Shown: positions 5,061 to 13,277 of the stretch, piece after piece
Numbering within the stretch: the stretch's first letter is position 1
Layout: every line of letters begins with the position of its first letter
Source of the DNA: a virus
DNA length: 51,487 bases
Strand: one strand, 5' to 3'
Virus record (IMG/VR): IMGVR_UViG_3300033156_000341
Coordinates: 1 to 51,487 of that record
Position numbers and translations under genes: made by a program
The notes under the pieces: generated by a model
What the model was told of the DNA's origin: nothing
The model's input: only the letters and a program-made list of their open reading frames with translations
Database searches by the model: none

Positions 5061-6101
5061 TTACCGACCTTTATTTATTTTCTCAATTTCAAACGGGCTT
5101 GTCAAGGCAGTTTTCCTAATCTTCCACCAAACATAGCCATCTTTTCTAATTCCCCCCTCTAAAATCTCTGCAATCTCTCCAGGCTTTAGCCAATCTATTT
5201 GTTTTGTATTAAGACCAGGATTTTCCCTAATTCTCAATCTCCATTTCGAGAAAACGCTTTTTACCTTGTCCCCCGAATGGAATCTCAAACCTGTTTCCCT
5301 CAAATACTTCCCAGCAACCCACCCTTCTATTTTTGGTCTTTGAATGTCTAATAAAACATAGGCGTTCCAAATTTCGTGCTTGTCAAACTCATTAAAAGGA
5401 ATGTAAAAATATCCTTTATTTCCCCATTTTTTTCCCCAAGAATTTCTAACCCAAAATTTTTCGTATTCCCAATCCACTCCAACTACAGCGTGTCCGCCAA
5501 GCTCTTTTCCTCCCGGTAAAGGCAACTTTCCATCTTGTCCGATGTCTCTATAACTTTCATACCACCTCATTCCAAAACCAATAGGGGTTTTGTTTTGATA
5601 AATCGCCTGTCTAAAACTATCCAATCCTTTCGTCACTGCCCAAAAGGTCTTCCCTTTAAACTTTTCTGCTTCTTGATACGCTTCAGGCGGTGGAACATCT
5701 TTGATGTATTCTTCCCAAGTTTTTCTTCTAATATCAGGAAAGGTCTCCTCCAAACAGGCTCCGTATTTAACAACAGATTTAAAGGCATTTCTCAAATAAT
5801 CCCCCTGAATTGTCCACAGCCCGCTTATTTTTTTTGTGTTGTAGTAAATGAATTTCTGTGCTAACTTTATCTCTTTATGGTATTCCAAAGAGTTCCAATA
5901 TTCGGCAATTGCGTCTGCCATATGCGAAGTGCAGGTCCCCCAATTCTGCTTTTGAATAGATGTCATTTTATCTCTCAAACTAAATACATCGGGTAAAGCA
6001 ACAACTTTAGGCTGAATTTCCGCCAATTGGAAATCACGAATATCTACTGGGTCAGGTCCAAGTAAGCCTAATTCTTCTTTTTTTCTCCAAAACCAAATCA
6101 T
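5061..6101 (-). CDS. Papain-family (C1) cysteine protease with C-terminal SH3-like domain
   Basis: A 346-residue protein. Catalytic features of C1 peptidases are visible: QNWGTCTSH (active Cys57), GGHAVVGVDW (His204) and VRNSWGKKWG (Asn220 with the NSWG signature). The spacing Q-to-C is one residue shorter than in papain. Residues about 255-330 look like a bacterial SH3 domain (LRIRENPGLNTKQIDWL, GYVWWKI), a module that usually binds cell-wall peptides. No signal peptide is obvious. Its place in the lysis cassette suggests it attacks cell-envelope or S-layer protein; a role as a virion protease is the alternative. It overlaps the upstream zinc-ribbon gene by 4 nt. Confidence 0.85.
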   Translation of the reverse strand: MIWFWRKKEELGLLGPDPVDIRDFQLAEIQPKVVALPDVFSLRDKMTSIQKQNWGTCTSHMADAIAEYWNSLEYHKEIKLAQKFIYYNTKKISGLWTIQGDYLRNAFKSVVKYGACLEETFPDIRRKTWEEYIKDVPPPEAYQEAEKFKGKTFWAVTKGLDSFRQAIYQNKTPIGFGMRWYESYRDIGQDGKLPLPGGKELGGHAVVGVDWEYEKFWVRNSWGKKWGNKGYFYIPFNEFDKHEIWNAYVLLDIQRPKIEGWVAGKYLRETGLRFHSGDKVKSVFSKWRLRIRENPGLNTKQIDWLKPGEIAEILEGGIRKDGYVWWKIRKTALTSPFEIEKINKGR

Positions 6102-6295
6102 ACTAATTTATCCTTAATTTTTTTCCAAACATTATTCGTGTTGTTTCTGGGCTTGTTTTGATAGGGCTTTATTTTCTCCTTTTTGAGCAAAGCCATATAT
6201 TCCTCTATTTTGCAACTATCACAAAGCAAATCCCCCTTTTTGCCTTTGAACGCCCTTCCGCATTTTATGCAAAACTTCTTTGTGTTTTTTCTCAT
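6098..6295 (-). CDS. Small zinc-ribbon protein
   Basis: A 65-residue Lys-rich protein with CIKC (about 9-12) and CDSC (about 25-28), a single zinc-ribbon. The sequence before its ATG (minus strand AGAAGGGGCTTATG) contains a purine-rich ribosome-binding site that lies in the 3' arm of a hairpin (about 6304-6338), so its translation could be gated by that structure. It overlaps the protease start by 4 nt. Function unknown. Confidence 0.7.
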   Translation of the reverse strand: MRKNTKKFCIKCGRAFKGKKGDLLCDSCKIEEYMALLKKEKIKPYQNKPRNNTNNVWKKIKDKLV

Positions 6296-6303
6296 AAGCC
6301 CCT

Positions 6304-6371
6304 TCTCCCTGTTTCCATTCCTGGAAACAAGGAAAAAGGGAGGAAGTCGGGTAGGTTCCTACCCAACTTCC
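6304..6371 (-). terminator. Two strong hairpins at the end of the GC-richer island (terminator-like, then RBS-covering)
   Basis: Minus-strand GGAAGTTGGGTAGG (6358-6371) pairs with CCTACCCGACTTCC (6342-6355), a 14-bp stem with a 2-nt loop, followed by TCCCTTTTT, which fits an intrinsic terminator. A second stem, CCTTGTTTCC with GGAAACAGGG (about 6307-6332), follows at once; its extension pairs a CCCTTTTT run with the AGAAGGGG that precedes the ATG at 6295. The pair could switch expression of the lysis genes. Confidence 0.6.
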
Positions 6372-6373
6372 TT

Positions 6374-6595
6374 TCAAGGAATTTTGGCTAATTCCTTGAT
6401 GGTTTTTAAGGTGCTTTTGGTGGAGGTGGCTTTTTCGGGCATGCTGGTATCTCTGTAGAGCTGGGGAACAGCCACGTGATATAGGTCAGATACTTGCAAT
6501 AGTTCAGATAACAAACCCGCAAGGCAAAGCTTCTCATAATGAAGCAACGATGTTTGAGGCAGTAGTATTGGACTTTCATTCCTTCTTACCCTCAT
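6374..6595 (-). CDS. Small hypothetical ORF, frame uncertain
   Basis: In this frame a 73-residue protein starts with MRVRRNESPI and ends with KTIKELAKIP; a TTG start at 6604 would add three residues. A competing minus-strand ORF at 6406-6579 (57 residues, starting MKVQYYCLKHRC, ending PPPPKAP) overlaps the upstream stop by ATGA and has GAGGG about 9 nt before its ATG. Both frames have reasonable codon use, and I cannot decide which is translated. The region belongs to the GC-richer island with the metallophosphoesterase. Confidence 0.4.
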   Translation of the reverse strand: MRVRRNESPILLPQTSLLHYEKLCLAGLLSELLQVSDLYHVAVPQLYRDTSMPEKATSTKSTLKTIKELAKIP

Positions 6596-6857
6596 CGCAG
6601 TCAATATAGCTTGGGTGGTTCGCTTCTCTGCCCAAAATCAGGATTTTCACCAGTTTTCTGATTTCCTTGAATGTCTCATTCAATGCCCTTTGCAGTTGCA
6701 GGAATTCCTGTTGCAAGCGGAGAATTTCCTGGTTTGCCTGTTGCTTGACGATTTTCGCCCTCGCGTCAATGATTTCCATTTTCTGAGTGATTTTCTCTGC
6801 CTCTATGAGTCTCTCAACGATTTTTTTCTCTACTTCTTCTTTGCTACTCATCTTCAT
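6576..6857 (-). CDS. Coiled-coil protein of the island
   Basis: A 93-residue protein with a long amphipathic helix from residue 5 to about 70, rich in Gln, Glu and Leu (QQEFLQLQRALNETF). It ends in a short charged tail. The ATG overlaps the stop of the metallophosphoesterase exon by 4 nt, and GGAGGGTGA lies just upstream as a ribosome-binding site. Its operon position suggests it works with the metallophosphoesterase, perhaps as a partner or scaffold; this is inference from context. Confidence 0.7.
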   Translation of the reverse strand: MKMSSKEEVEKKIVERLIEAEKITQKMEIIDARAKIVKQQANQEILRLQQEFLQLQRALNETFKEIRKLVKILILGREANHPSYIDCDEGKKE

Positions 6858-7054
6858 TCACCCTCCACTTTTGGTGTTAGGTTCAAGGTGAACTGCCAAG
6901 TTCGTGGTCTCTTAGGAGAAGTTCCGAAGTAAATCTGCTCTGCCTTGGTCAGAACTCCATACTTTTTCCAGGCATACATTCCTTTCGGAACCCAAGAGCC
7001 GTTGACAAGGGTTATTGCCCGAGAACTCAATGGTATTTCCATCGCTTGATGAAA
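6854..7054 (-). CDS. Metallophosphoesterase, exon 2 (C-terminal part)
   Basis: This is the 3' exon of the phosphoesterase gene whose 5' exon is at 7917-8675. It starts with TTT CAT CAA (F-H-Q) and encodes 66 residues. Joining the exons restores ...CIGH|FHQAMEIP..., the GHxH metal-binding motif of calcineurin-like phosphoesterases, and a 319-residue protein. As a separate ORF it opens with ATG at 7057, but that ATG is formed by the last intron bases (ATG ends in the intron's terminal G), so it is unlikely to be a real start. The split ends exactly at codon boundaries. Confidence 0.85.
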   Translation of the reverse strand, partial: FHQAMEIPLSSRAITLVNGSWVPKGMYAWKKYGVLTKAEQIYFGTSPKRPRTWQFTLNLTPKVEGE

Positions 7055-7916
7055 CATATTTAGTCCCCAATTACTTGGGGTATGGACTCTCCCTTCATCC
7101 TTGATTTCATAATCTTATTTTGTTTGCGGGAATTACATCTTCTACACAATGGTTGCAGATTATCTATATGGTTTGTTCCTCCTTTACTTAATGGAATAAT
7201 GTGGTCTATTGTAATATCTTCTGTAGAACCACACATTTGACATTTTCCTCCAAGTCTTTTAAGTTTTTCTTCCCATTGTTTTTTATCTATTTTTCCAATC
7301 TTAGGATTCCTTTTTCTGTATTCATAAACTCTCTTACTCCATCTTCCTTTCTCTGTTTTTCTGTATCTTGCTTGGGCTTTTCTATTGATTTCTCTCACTT
7401 TTTCCCTATTTCTTTCTGTATATTCTCTCATTCTCTGAATTATTTTTTCCCTCATTTTAAGGTATCGCTCTCTCCAATATTTTTGTCTTTTCTTTTTAAT
7501 CTCTTCTTTATGCTTTTGATAGTATTCTTGATTGTATTGTCGTATCTTCTCTCTATGTCTCTCACGATATCTTTTTGAGTATTTTCCTTTGTATTTTTTC
7601 CGTTCTGCCTTCCCTCTACATCTAACAGAACAATATTTCGGATAATTATAACTATTTCCTTTTTTCCAAGGATGTTTAGCCGTAAATTCTTTCCCACAAA
7701 CAACACATTTGATTATAGGTAATTTCTTCATTACCTTATTATATCTCCATATCCTGATGAAATCAAGGAGGTCGCCGTCGAGTCTCTACACCTTCCCTTT
7801 GAATATTCAAAGGGCTTGGCTCGCGATTACCCCTGCTTTTTAGCAGTAGGGCTTTCCCGAATTTGACGACATTTTTTTCTATGGATTACTCCATAGGGAC
7901 ACTTTCACAATGGATT
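7055..7916 (-). ncRNA. Group I self-splicing intron (862 nt) in the metallophosphoesterase gene
   Basis: The 5' exon ends GGACAT and pairs with an internal guide GTGTCC (P1), with the T.G wobble at the splice site that group I introns need. TGAAA directly before the guide pairs with TTTCA at the start of exon 2 (P10). Further helices are seen: P2 CTATGGA/TCCATAG, P3 GTCGTC/GACGGC, a P5-like CTGC/GCAG with flanking CCC/GGG, P6a CCCTTTGAAT/ATTCAAAGGG, and an R-like segment GGTGTAGAGACTCGACGG followed by an S-like AGATATAATA. The intron ends in G and closes with hairpin CCCCAA/TTGGGG. It carries an HNH ORF. I cannot assign the subgroup. Confidence 0.9.
7060..7731 (-). CDS. Intron-encoded HNH homing endonuclease
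   Basis: A 223-residue, very basic protein. An N-terminal zinc-knuckle pair (CVVCGKEF near 9-16 and CSVRC near 34-38) is followed by a long Lys/Arg-rich helical region with repeated YRxRxxxK units (about 45-145), likely DNA-binding. The C-terminal HNH domain has CQMCG, DHIIPLSKGG and NLQPLCRRCNSRKQNK, with the DH-N-H pattern and two CxxC zinc pairs (about 165-215). It would cut intronless alleles and spread the intron. Its stop codon lies 5 nt from the intron 3' end, so ORF and splice-site hairpin overlap. Confidence 0.92.
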   Translation of the reverse strand: MKKLPIIKCVVCGKEFTAKHPWKKGNSYNYPKYCSVRCRGKAERKKYKGKYSKRYRERHREKIRQYNQEYYQKHKEEIKKKRQKYWRERYLKMREKIIQRMREYTERNREKVREINRKAQARYRKTEKGRWSKRVYEYRKRNPKIGKIDKKQWEEKLKRLGGKCQMCGSTEDITIDHIIPLSKGGTNHIDNLQPLCRRCNSRKQNKIMKSRMKGESIPQVIGD

Positions 7917-8675
7917 ATGTCCGATGCATTCGATGTCAAACTCCATCTCTGCCCTTCTTTGCCTGCTTTGGCGGACTATTCCGTAATACGGAATGCCCAG
8001 CCAAGACCTAATCGTTGCCCCGTGATGCAAGAAATATTGCCAATTGTAGATTTTCGTCCTGAAAAACCAAGCCTCTGGCGTCTGAATTTCAACCCTTGGC
8101 TCGTTCCTGAAGACCTGTTGGAGCATCTTTCCGATTAGGAAGTCAAAGTTGTTGTAGAACGGCTCTGGAAGGTTGGCTCTCCTCGTCATTCTTCCGTGAT
8201 TCCCTGCAATGTTTATCATATTTATGTTTTTGAACATCGTCAAGAGTTCCTGAATCATATTCGTCAGAAGCTTCACCGTGAAAAGCATCTGGTTTCCCAC
8301 ACCTGCCTCAATGAAAAACCTTTGGTTCTGTATAATTATGTCCCCTTCCACCAAATCGCCGAGGGCAAAAATATATAGTGTGTCAATGTCGTAGCTTTTA
8401 GAAAGCAGTTGGTTTATCCCCGCTATGCTGTCCACCAGCCTGTTGGCTTCCTTTACCGCTATCTCCGTGTTATAGGTTAGCGTCGCCTTTCCAGTGTCCA
8501 AATCGACAAAGTAGTTCTCAAGACCTATATGCATATCCGACAACATCAGAACTGCCGATTCCTTGAGTTTTCCCCGAAAAACCTTTCTTCTTTTCGGAAT
8601 TTTGATAAGGCTCTTTTCGTTTCTCAATTCGTCTATCAGCGTTCTACCAAACCTTTCCAATTCAATCTTTTCCAA
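7917..8675 (-). CDS. Metallophosphoesterase (calcineurin-like), exon 1
   Basis: Exon 1 gives 253 residues of a calcineurin-like phosphoesterase. Visible metal-binding motifs are DMH (Asp47, His49), GDLVEGD (near 107-113), GNHGR (near 158-162) and HHGA (near 219). The last motif, GHFH, is completed only after splicing to 6854-7054. Without splicing the frame would add NPL and stop. Substrate is unknown; Mre11/SbcD-type nuclease or phosphodiesterase activity are possibilities. The gene starts with TTG, 7 nt after AAGGAGGTG, a strong Shine-Dalgarno site unlike most genes of the phage. It overlaps the small ORF upstream by 14 nt. Confidence 0.9.
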
Positions 8676-8769
8676 TCCAAACCACCTCCTTTTGGCGGGC
8701 TATGTCTCGCTCACGGGAATTAAACAGATACGCTCTGGTGGGCGTTGAGCGGGCATAGCCTTTCGCCAT
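8662..8769 (-). CDS. Small basic protein upstream of the phosphoesterase
   Basis: A 35-residue ORF starting MAKGYARSTPTRAYLF and ending KEVVWIGKD. The stop overlaps the TTG start of the phosphoesterase by 14 nt, and the Shine-Dalgarno site of that gene lies inside it, so the two are probably coupled. The DNA can also fold: GGCTATG/CATAGCC and CGCTCA/TGAGCG form nested stems. The ORF may therefore be a leader peptide or simply a structured leader. Its GC content matches the island. Confidence 0.5.
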   Translation of the reverse strand: MAKGYARSTPTRAYLFNSRERDIARQKEVVWIGKD

Positions 8770-8782
8770 TTATGTTAAAGAG

Positions 8783-8980
8783 CTATTTATGATTTTTTCT
8801 TTTATAATGCCACCCTTTAAAAACCCAACCAATAATACCACCTATACCAGCAACTGCCGCACCAAAAGTTGTTCCATCAATTCCTTTCACAATTGCCGCA
8901 AACTCCAAAACCACAATAGCGATAATTCCAAGAGCGGCTATTTCAAGTTCTGTATCAAATATGTCGGTTTTTCTTGCCAT
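8783..8980 (-). CDS. Small membrane protein
   Basis: A 65-residue protein with two hydrophobic segments (about 15-31 and 38-56, rich in Ile, Ala and Gly) and a basic C-terminal tail (HYKRKNHK). Size and topology would fit a holin or antiholin, but it lies downstream of the tail-fibre gene and away from the lysis cassette. A membrane role for the tail tip is an alternative. Confidence 0.6.
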   Translation of the reverse strand: MARKTDIFDTELEIAALGIIAIVVLEFAAIVKGIDGTTFGAAVAGIGGIIGWVFKGWHYKRKNHK

Positions 8981-8989
8981 ATGTTTATA

Positions 8990-10144
8990 CTATATTTCTA
9001 TTGCGACCTGAACAGGACTAAAATATCCTGTATGTAAGGAATAAACCCTTAACTGTATATCAATTCCAGTACTTGAACTTGGAAGATAAGTAGATAATGT
9101 TGCTTTTAATTCTCCATTCACATAAAACTTTGCACTAACGCCGGGTTCGTATACTATTTTATACTCATTCCAATTTTTAAGAGTTATTCCTGTAATTTGT
9201 TGATTTTCATTGTTCGCTCCATCAGCAGCTTTGGCGTATAAACGATAACTACTTGTCCCACTATCGAAATACAAAACAAAAGCAACTGATTCTTCAGTAT
9301 TATCATAATCGTTAATAGAGGTAGTTCCGTTCTTAGCAAGCCCAAATCCTATTGCATCTCTATCAACTGTATCGGTTGTAGTAAATCTACCCCATAATCG
9401 TATTACAATGATTTTATTAGCAGAAAATCTTCTAAAGTCATAACTACTTCCAATTGAGGCAAAAATACGACTATTCAGATATCCCCCAGAAACGGTAAAA
9501 AGCCCCCCATAATCAGTAACTCCATCCCTTGTTTCGTATGTAGCGGCATTCAAAATAAAAGATAAATATAATCTGTTATCTGGATTTATGCTTCTATCTG
9601 ATTTATCATCAACATACTTTTTTCTTACCGCTTGATTATCACTCGTTGGGTCAGAATCAGGTAAAACAGGAATAGAACTAAAAGTCTTTACCCCCGAAAT
9701 AGTTTGAGCTTTGGAAGTTAACATTCCCTCAATCCCTGGTCTTAGAAGTAATCTTGTACTACTTACCGCTATCCCTATAATTTTTTCGTATGTCCCGGCA
9801 GTATCACTAATAGCTCCAGCTGTATCTGATAAATAATAAAGGCTTCCGGTAGTAAGACCTGAAAGCCCTGATACTATTCCCGAAACCTGAACTTTGTGGG
9901 TTTCGTCTAATGCTCCATCTTCTTTAGCAAAACCAACAAAGTTGTGTATTCTTTCATCATCAAAACCGGCATCTGTTTTGTAAACCTTCCCATCAGAGGC
10001 TTTTAGATATACAGCATCCCCTGCAGAAATAGTTTCTCCATATACAAAATCCCGATAGTCATTTAAGGCTTCCTCAAAATTCGTATTTAAATCAGATGCT
10101 TTAATTTCGTCTCCCGCAGACCAAGTTTTAGTAGGTTCAGCCAT
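8990..10144 (-). CDS. Tail fibre / receptor-binding protein with lectin-like C-terminus
   Basis: A 384-residue protein. The N-terminal 130 residues have repeated short Gly/Ser turns (GETISAGDAVYLKASDGKVY, SGLSGLTTGSLYYLSD), typical of phage fibre shaft domains. The middle has a KTFSSIPVLPDSDP... segment seen in collar-type fibres. Residues about 195-384 have a jelly-roll pattern (NEYKIVYEPG, AKFYVNGELKATL) like concanavalin/LamG domains that bind glycans. It lies at the end of the tail module. It is the best candidate for host recognition. Confidence 0.75.
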   Translation of the reverse strand: MAEPTKTWSAGDEIKASDLNTNFEEALNDYRDFVYGETISAGDAVYLKASDGKVYKTDAGFDDERIHNFVGFAKEDGALDETHKVQVSGIVSGLSGLTTGSLYYLSDTAGAISDTAGTYEKIIGIAVSSTRLLLRPGIEGMLTSKAQTISGVKTFSSIPVLPDSDPTSDNQAVRKKYVDDKSDRSINPDNRLYLSFILNAATYETRDGVTDYGGLFTVSGGYLNSRIFASIGSSYDFRRFSANKIIVIRLWGRFTTTDTVDRDAIGFGLAKNGTTSINDYDNTEESVAFVLYFDSGTSSYRLYAKAADGANNENQQITGITLKNWNEYKIVYEPGVSAKFYVNGELKATLSTYLPSSSTGIDIQLRVYSLHTGYFSPVQVAIEI

Positions 10145-10148
10145 ATTT

Positions 10149-10733
10149 TTAGATTAAAACTACTTTATAATCTATTGTTAAACTTTCTGTATTAGATTTA
10201 CTTACTGGTAAATTTTCAGTTTCTGGAGAGGCAATCCTTGACCATAATTGCCCAGAATCTTTAGTCGCTGTTCCATCAATAAAATGACCAACTTCATCAA
10301 TCGTCATAACCACTTCCGTTGCAGTAAAGAAAGTAGAAAAATAAGCAACATTATCTTGATATGTCTTAGAGCTAACGAGTTTTCTGTATTGCTCTCCGCC
10401 TAATGCTGTATCAGAAAAAGTACTGGTTGCCGTCACATTTCCCAAAGCACAATAATTGATTTCTCCTGAATAATCCTGATTTCCTGCTAATAACCTACAT
10501 AAAACATTTTTTCCAACAGTCACTATTCTATTAGGGATTATCACCTGTCTCACCTTAAACTTTCTATGTAATTCGTCTACAAGTTTTCTATACAACTTCC
10601 AGTCCTGTTTATTGTCAATCGCATCAACAATTTTCTTTTCCAATTCTTGAGCCTCTTTACTCCTCATATCACAAACAGTGAACGTGACAGTTCCTCTTAA
10701 TTTAAGATATCCAACTTCAGATTCTAATCTCAT
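10149..10733 (-). CDS. Virion-associated tail protein (paralogue of 13693-14223)
   Basis: A 194-residue protein. The C-terminal part has an INYCALGNVTATSTFSDTALG segment, then beta-rich Thr/Ser stretches, and resembles the gene at 13693-14223 (YLGVGNSDTAED...TGL) in order and spacing. The N-terminal half is charged and helical (QELEKKIVDAI, KLYRKLVDELHRKF). Two copies flank the baseplate gene, so they may form two rings or decorations at the tail tip. The family is not named. Confidence 0.65.
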   Translation of the reverse strand: MRLESEVGYLKLRGTVTFTVCDMRSKEAQELEKKIVDAIDNKQDWKLYRKLVDELHRKFKVRQVIIPNRIVTVGKNVLCRLLAGNQDYSGEINYCALGNVTATSTFSDTALGGEQYRKLVSSKTYQDNVAYFSTFFTATEVVMTIDEVGHFIDGTATKDSGQLWSRIASPETENLPVSKSNTESLTIDYKVVLI

Positions 10734-10737
10734 ATTT

Positions 10738-13272
10738 TTATGCTACTATTAGACAGCTCCTATCGCAGAATGCAGGTCTTTTTCTATCGGAATCATCAAC
10801 TGGGGCATAAGGTCCTGCAACCCACGTTGGAGGGCTGTCTTTTATTGCTCTTAATAATGATTCTGTGGTGTTTAATGTATCCACATTTTTTAAGTCGACC
10901 AAATTCTTATTTATATTAAAAGTTTCTTCTAATGAAAGTTGGTCTATATTTTCAAGGTCAAGAAAAACGTCCAGAATTTCTTGATAATATTTCGGTAGTT
11001 CAATTCTCTTATCTATCTGCTCTAATTGATACTTCAAATACTCAATAATTCCTTTAGTCCTGGAAGTAGTAATATGAACTTTGTAATAAAACCTTGTAGG
11101 ACTAAAAGTTTTCATTACTACCTGGTCTATAATAAAATCTTGATTGATATTCCTAATATCTGATTGAATATTTATTTTTTGTCCAGCCCTTAATCCAGAC
11201 GTATAAACTATAAAACTCCCCTCTTGAATTGGTAATGAATAATCTGTAAGTTCTGCTTGAGCCCTTCTTCTTGCCGCCTCCTTTGTCTTGATAGTTTTAT
11301 CTATAATCCTAAACTCTCTTTCTCCATATTTTGATATAGAAGAAGTATCTTGAGCTTTAATCAATACTGGAATTAAAGGATAACCTGTAACTTCTATATC
11401 ATCCCCACTTGCTGGTGCGGTTTTAAAACGAATTATCTTCTCTTGATAATTCCAAAGACAATCATAATCATCTTCGCTATCCAAAAAATCAATACCAACT
11501 GTTTGAGAGACTCCTCCTACTGTCACACTGGGTTTCTCATCGTACCTATAAGGAAGTTTGAAAACTTTTGTTTCTCCATCTCCAGCCCCAACTTTATCAG
11601 TCCTCAAATCTCCTACATACTCTCCTCCTCGAACATAAATTACATTTTTGATTTGTTTCTGGTCTTCTCTTATTACTAAATCTTTGTACACTGGGGTTCC
11701 TGTATCTGTTAAATTGAAAGGTGCCGTTTCACCTTCTTCTTTGCTAAAGAAATGAATGTCTTTATTCTCATCAACATACCAATCATATCCAATCATTTCG
11801 GCTAATCTTTGGAAACATTTTGAAGGTTCTTCGTAATCAAACATTATGTATTTTAATGTTATCCCTGTACTGGCTACATTATTTGTTGTAAATCCTGATG
11901 GTAAATAATTGCTAACAATATCTGTAATAATGTCCTCTACTAATGTATCCTCATAGGTTTCTTTAACCAATTTTTTGTCCATCAAATAAGTATAATCTTT
12001 CGCTTCTACCTTATACACAAGAACCTTCTTCCCTTCAACTTCTTTAGTAACCTTTACAATATGTCCCCCGAAAATTTTTACTTCATTCTCATACAGCCCT
12101 ATTTCATCATTCACTTGAGGAACAAAAGTAATACTTCCAAACTTTCTGGTTTTAAATTTTAATACATCAGCCTTACTCGTTAAATTATTTTCTAAAGTAA
12201 CAGATTGCCAATCAACATACTGAGAGAAATCAAACCCATCGCTTTCCCTTTTAATTGAAATTTTCTGAATAATCTCTGTAAGTTCTTGTGAAACTGCTTC
12301 AACACCAACCCCTGTATCACCAATAGTTATTTGAACTGCAACCCCAATAGTTTCTTCTCCTGAACCTGATTCTGAAAGAGATATTACTTTTTTTCCTGGA
12401 TAGCCAACAAGGTAGAATTTAAAATAAGTATATTTAACCCACAACTCTACAATTTTGTTTGCGTCACATTCAACAGTAATACACCCCATACTATGATAAG
12501 CTCCATCGTGATAATCTTCGGTTGAACCATTTTTTCTAATTCCTCTATTGTTACCGCCAGCTTGGAAATATCCTCCCTCTGCTCCTGATGGTAATGGTGA
12601 AGTATCTGTCCACGTTTCAGTAACTCCAACTCCATACTCAACCCTATTCACATAAAAAATAGAGTCTGATTTTATATAACCAAGAAGGAAAAAATCTACA
12701 TCTGTATTATCTATTTTTCCTTCACAAATCTCATTTTCATCTACTCCAATTATACATCCAGCGTGAGCTCCTGGGTCTCCATTAAGACCATCTGTGCTAC
12801 CATTATTTCTTTGCCCTCCGTGATGGTCTACACTTCCTCCTATATTCTCAAATATTGCCGCTATTGCTGTATCTGCCCCCGTATCTCCAGAAATATCTAT
12901 ATCAATCCAAGTATCAACTGTATCTAATGATTTGTCTATTCCATTAGTGAAGAAAACCGCATCATCTTCAAAATAAGCAACTATTTGAACATTTACATTA
13001 GCACCAACATAAATCTCTACTATTTTATTCGCATCCACCCCAACCGCCATATAAACATTATGACCGGCGGGGGTATAACAAAGAACATTAGTTCTATTAT
13101 CTGTGCTTCCATTCTTACGACACCCAATAGCTCTACTTGTTGAAGATGTATCATTTTTAATGAATCTTAAAACAATTCCTGTCGCAGCTGCAGAAACATA
13201 GGAAGATACATCAACATCTACCCAAGCACCAGTAGTTCCTGGGGTTATATCTGTGGGTGTAATAAATTCCAT
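10738..13272 (-). CDS. Large baseplate/tail hub protein with three N-terminal repeats
   Basis: An 844-residue protein. The first 300 residues contain three divergent copies of a domain of about 95 residues; each has a W-x-D (WVDVD, WIDID, WTDTS), a RKNGST or RNNGST element and a VGVDANKIVE-like or related strand. The rest matches tail hub proteins: a segment about 340-600 (FKTRKFGSITFVPQVNDEIGLYENE, read in part), a YDWYVDENKDIHFF region and a RRRAQAEL segment typical of Gp27/late control proteins. The gene follows the tape measure by about 1 kb. Repeats probably act in receptor or glycan binding. Confidence 0.75.
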   Translation of the reverse strand: MEFITPTDITPGTTGAWVDVDVSSYVSAAATGIVLRFIKNDTSSTSRAIGCRKNGSTDNRTNVLCYTPAGHNVYMAVGVDANKIVEIYVGANVNVQIVAYFEDDAVFFTNGIDKSLDTVDTWIDIDISGDTGADTAIAAIFENIGGSVDHHGGQRNNGSTDGLNGDPGAHAGCIIGVDENEICEGKIDNTDVDFFLLGYIKSDSIFYVNRVEYGVGVTETWTDTSPLPSGAEGGYFQAGGNNRGIRKNGSTEDYHDGAYHSMGCITVECDANKIVELWVKYTYFKFYLVGYPGKKVISLSESGSGEETIGVAVQITIGDTGVGVEAVSQELTEIIQKISIKRESDGFDFSQYVDWQSVTLENNLTSKADVLKFKTRKFGSITFVPQVNDEIGLYENEVKIFGGHIVKVTKEVEGKKVLVYKVEAKDYTYLMDKKLVKETYEDTLVEDIITDIVSNYLPSGFTTNNVASTGITLKYIMFDYEEPSKCFQRLAEMIGYDWYVDENKDIHFFSKEEGETAPFNLTDTGTPVYKDLVIREDQKQIKNVIYVRGGEYVGDLRTDKVGAGDGETKVFKLPYRYDEKPSVTVGGVSQTVGIDFLDSEDDYDCLWNYQEKIIRFKTAPASGDDIEVTGYPLIPVLIKAQDTSSISKYGEREFRIIDKTIKTKEAARRRAQAELTDYSLPIQEGSFIVYTSGLRAGQKINIQSDIRNINQDFIIDQVVMKTFSPTRFYYKVHITTSRTKGIIEYLKYQLEQIDKRIELPKYYQEILDVFLDLENIDQLSLEETFNINKNLVDLKNVDTLNTTESLLRAIKDSPPTWVAGPYAPVDDSDRKRPAFCDRSCLIVA

Positions 13273-13277
13273 ATCTT

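Noticed and set aside
7055-7060. ATG at 7055-7057 as start of a separate small gene
   Set aside because: It is made by intron bases ending in the terminal G, lacks a ribosome-binding site, and the sequence is the C-terminus of the phosphoesterase.
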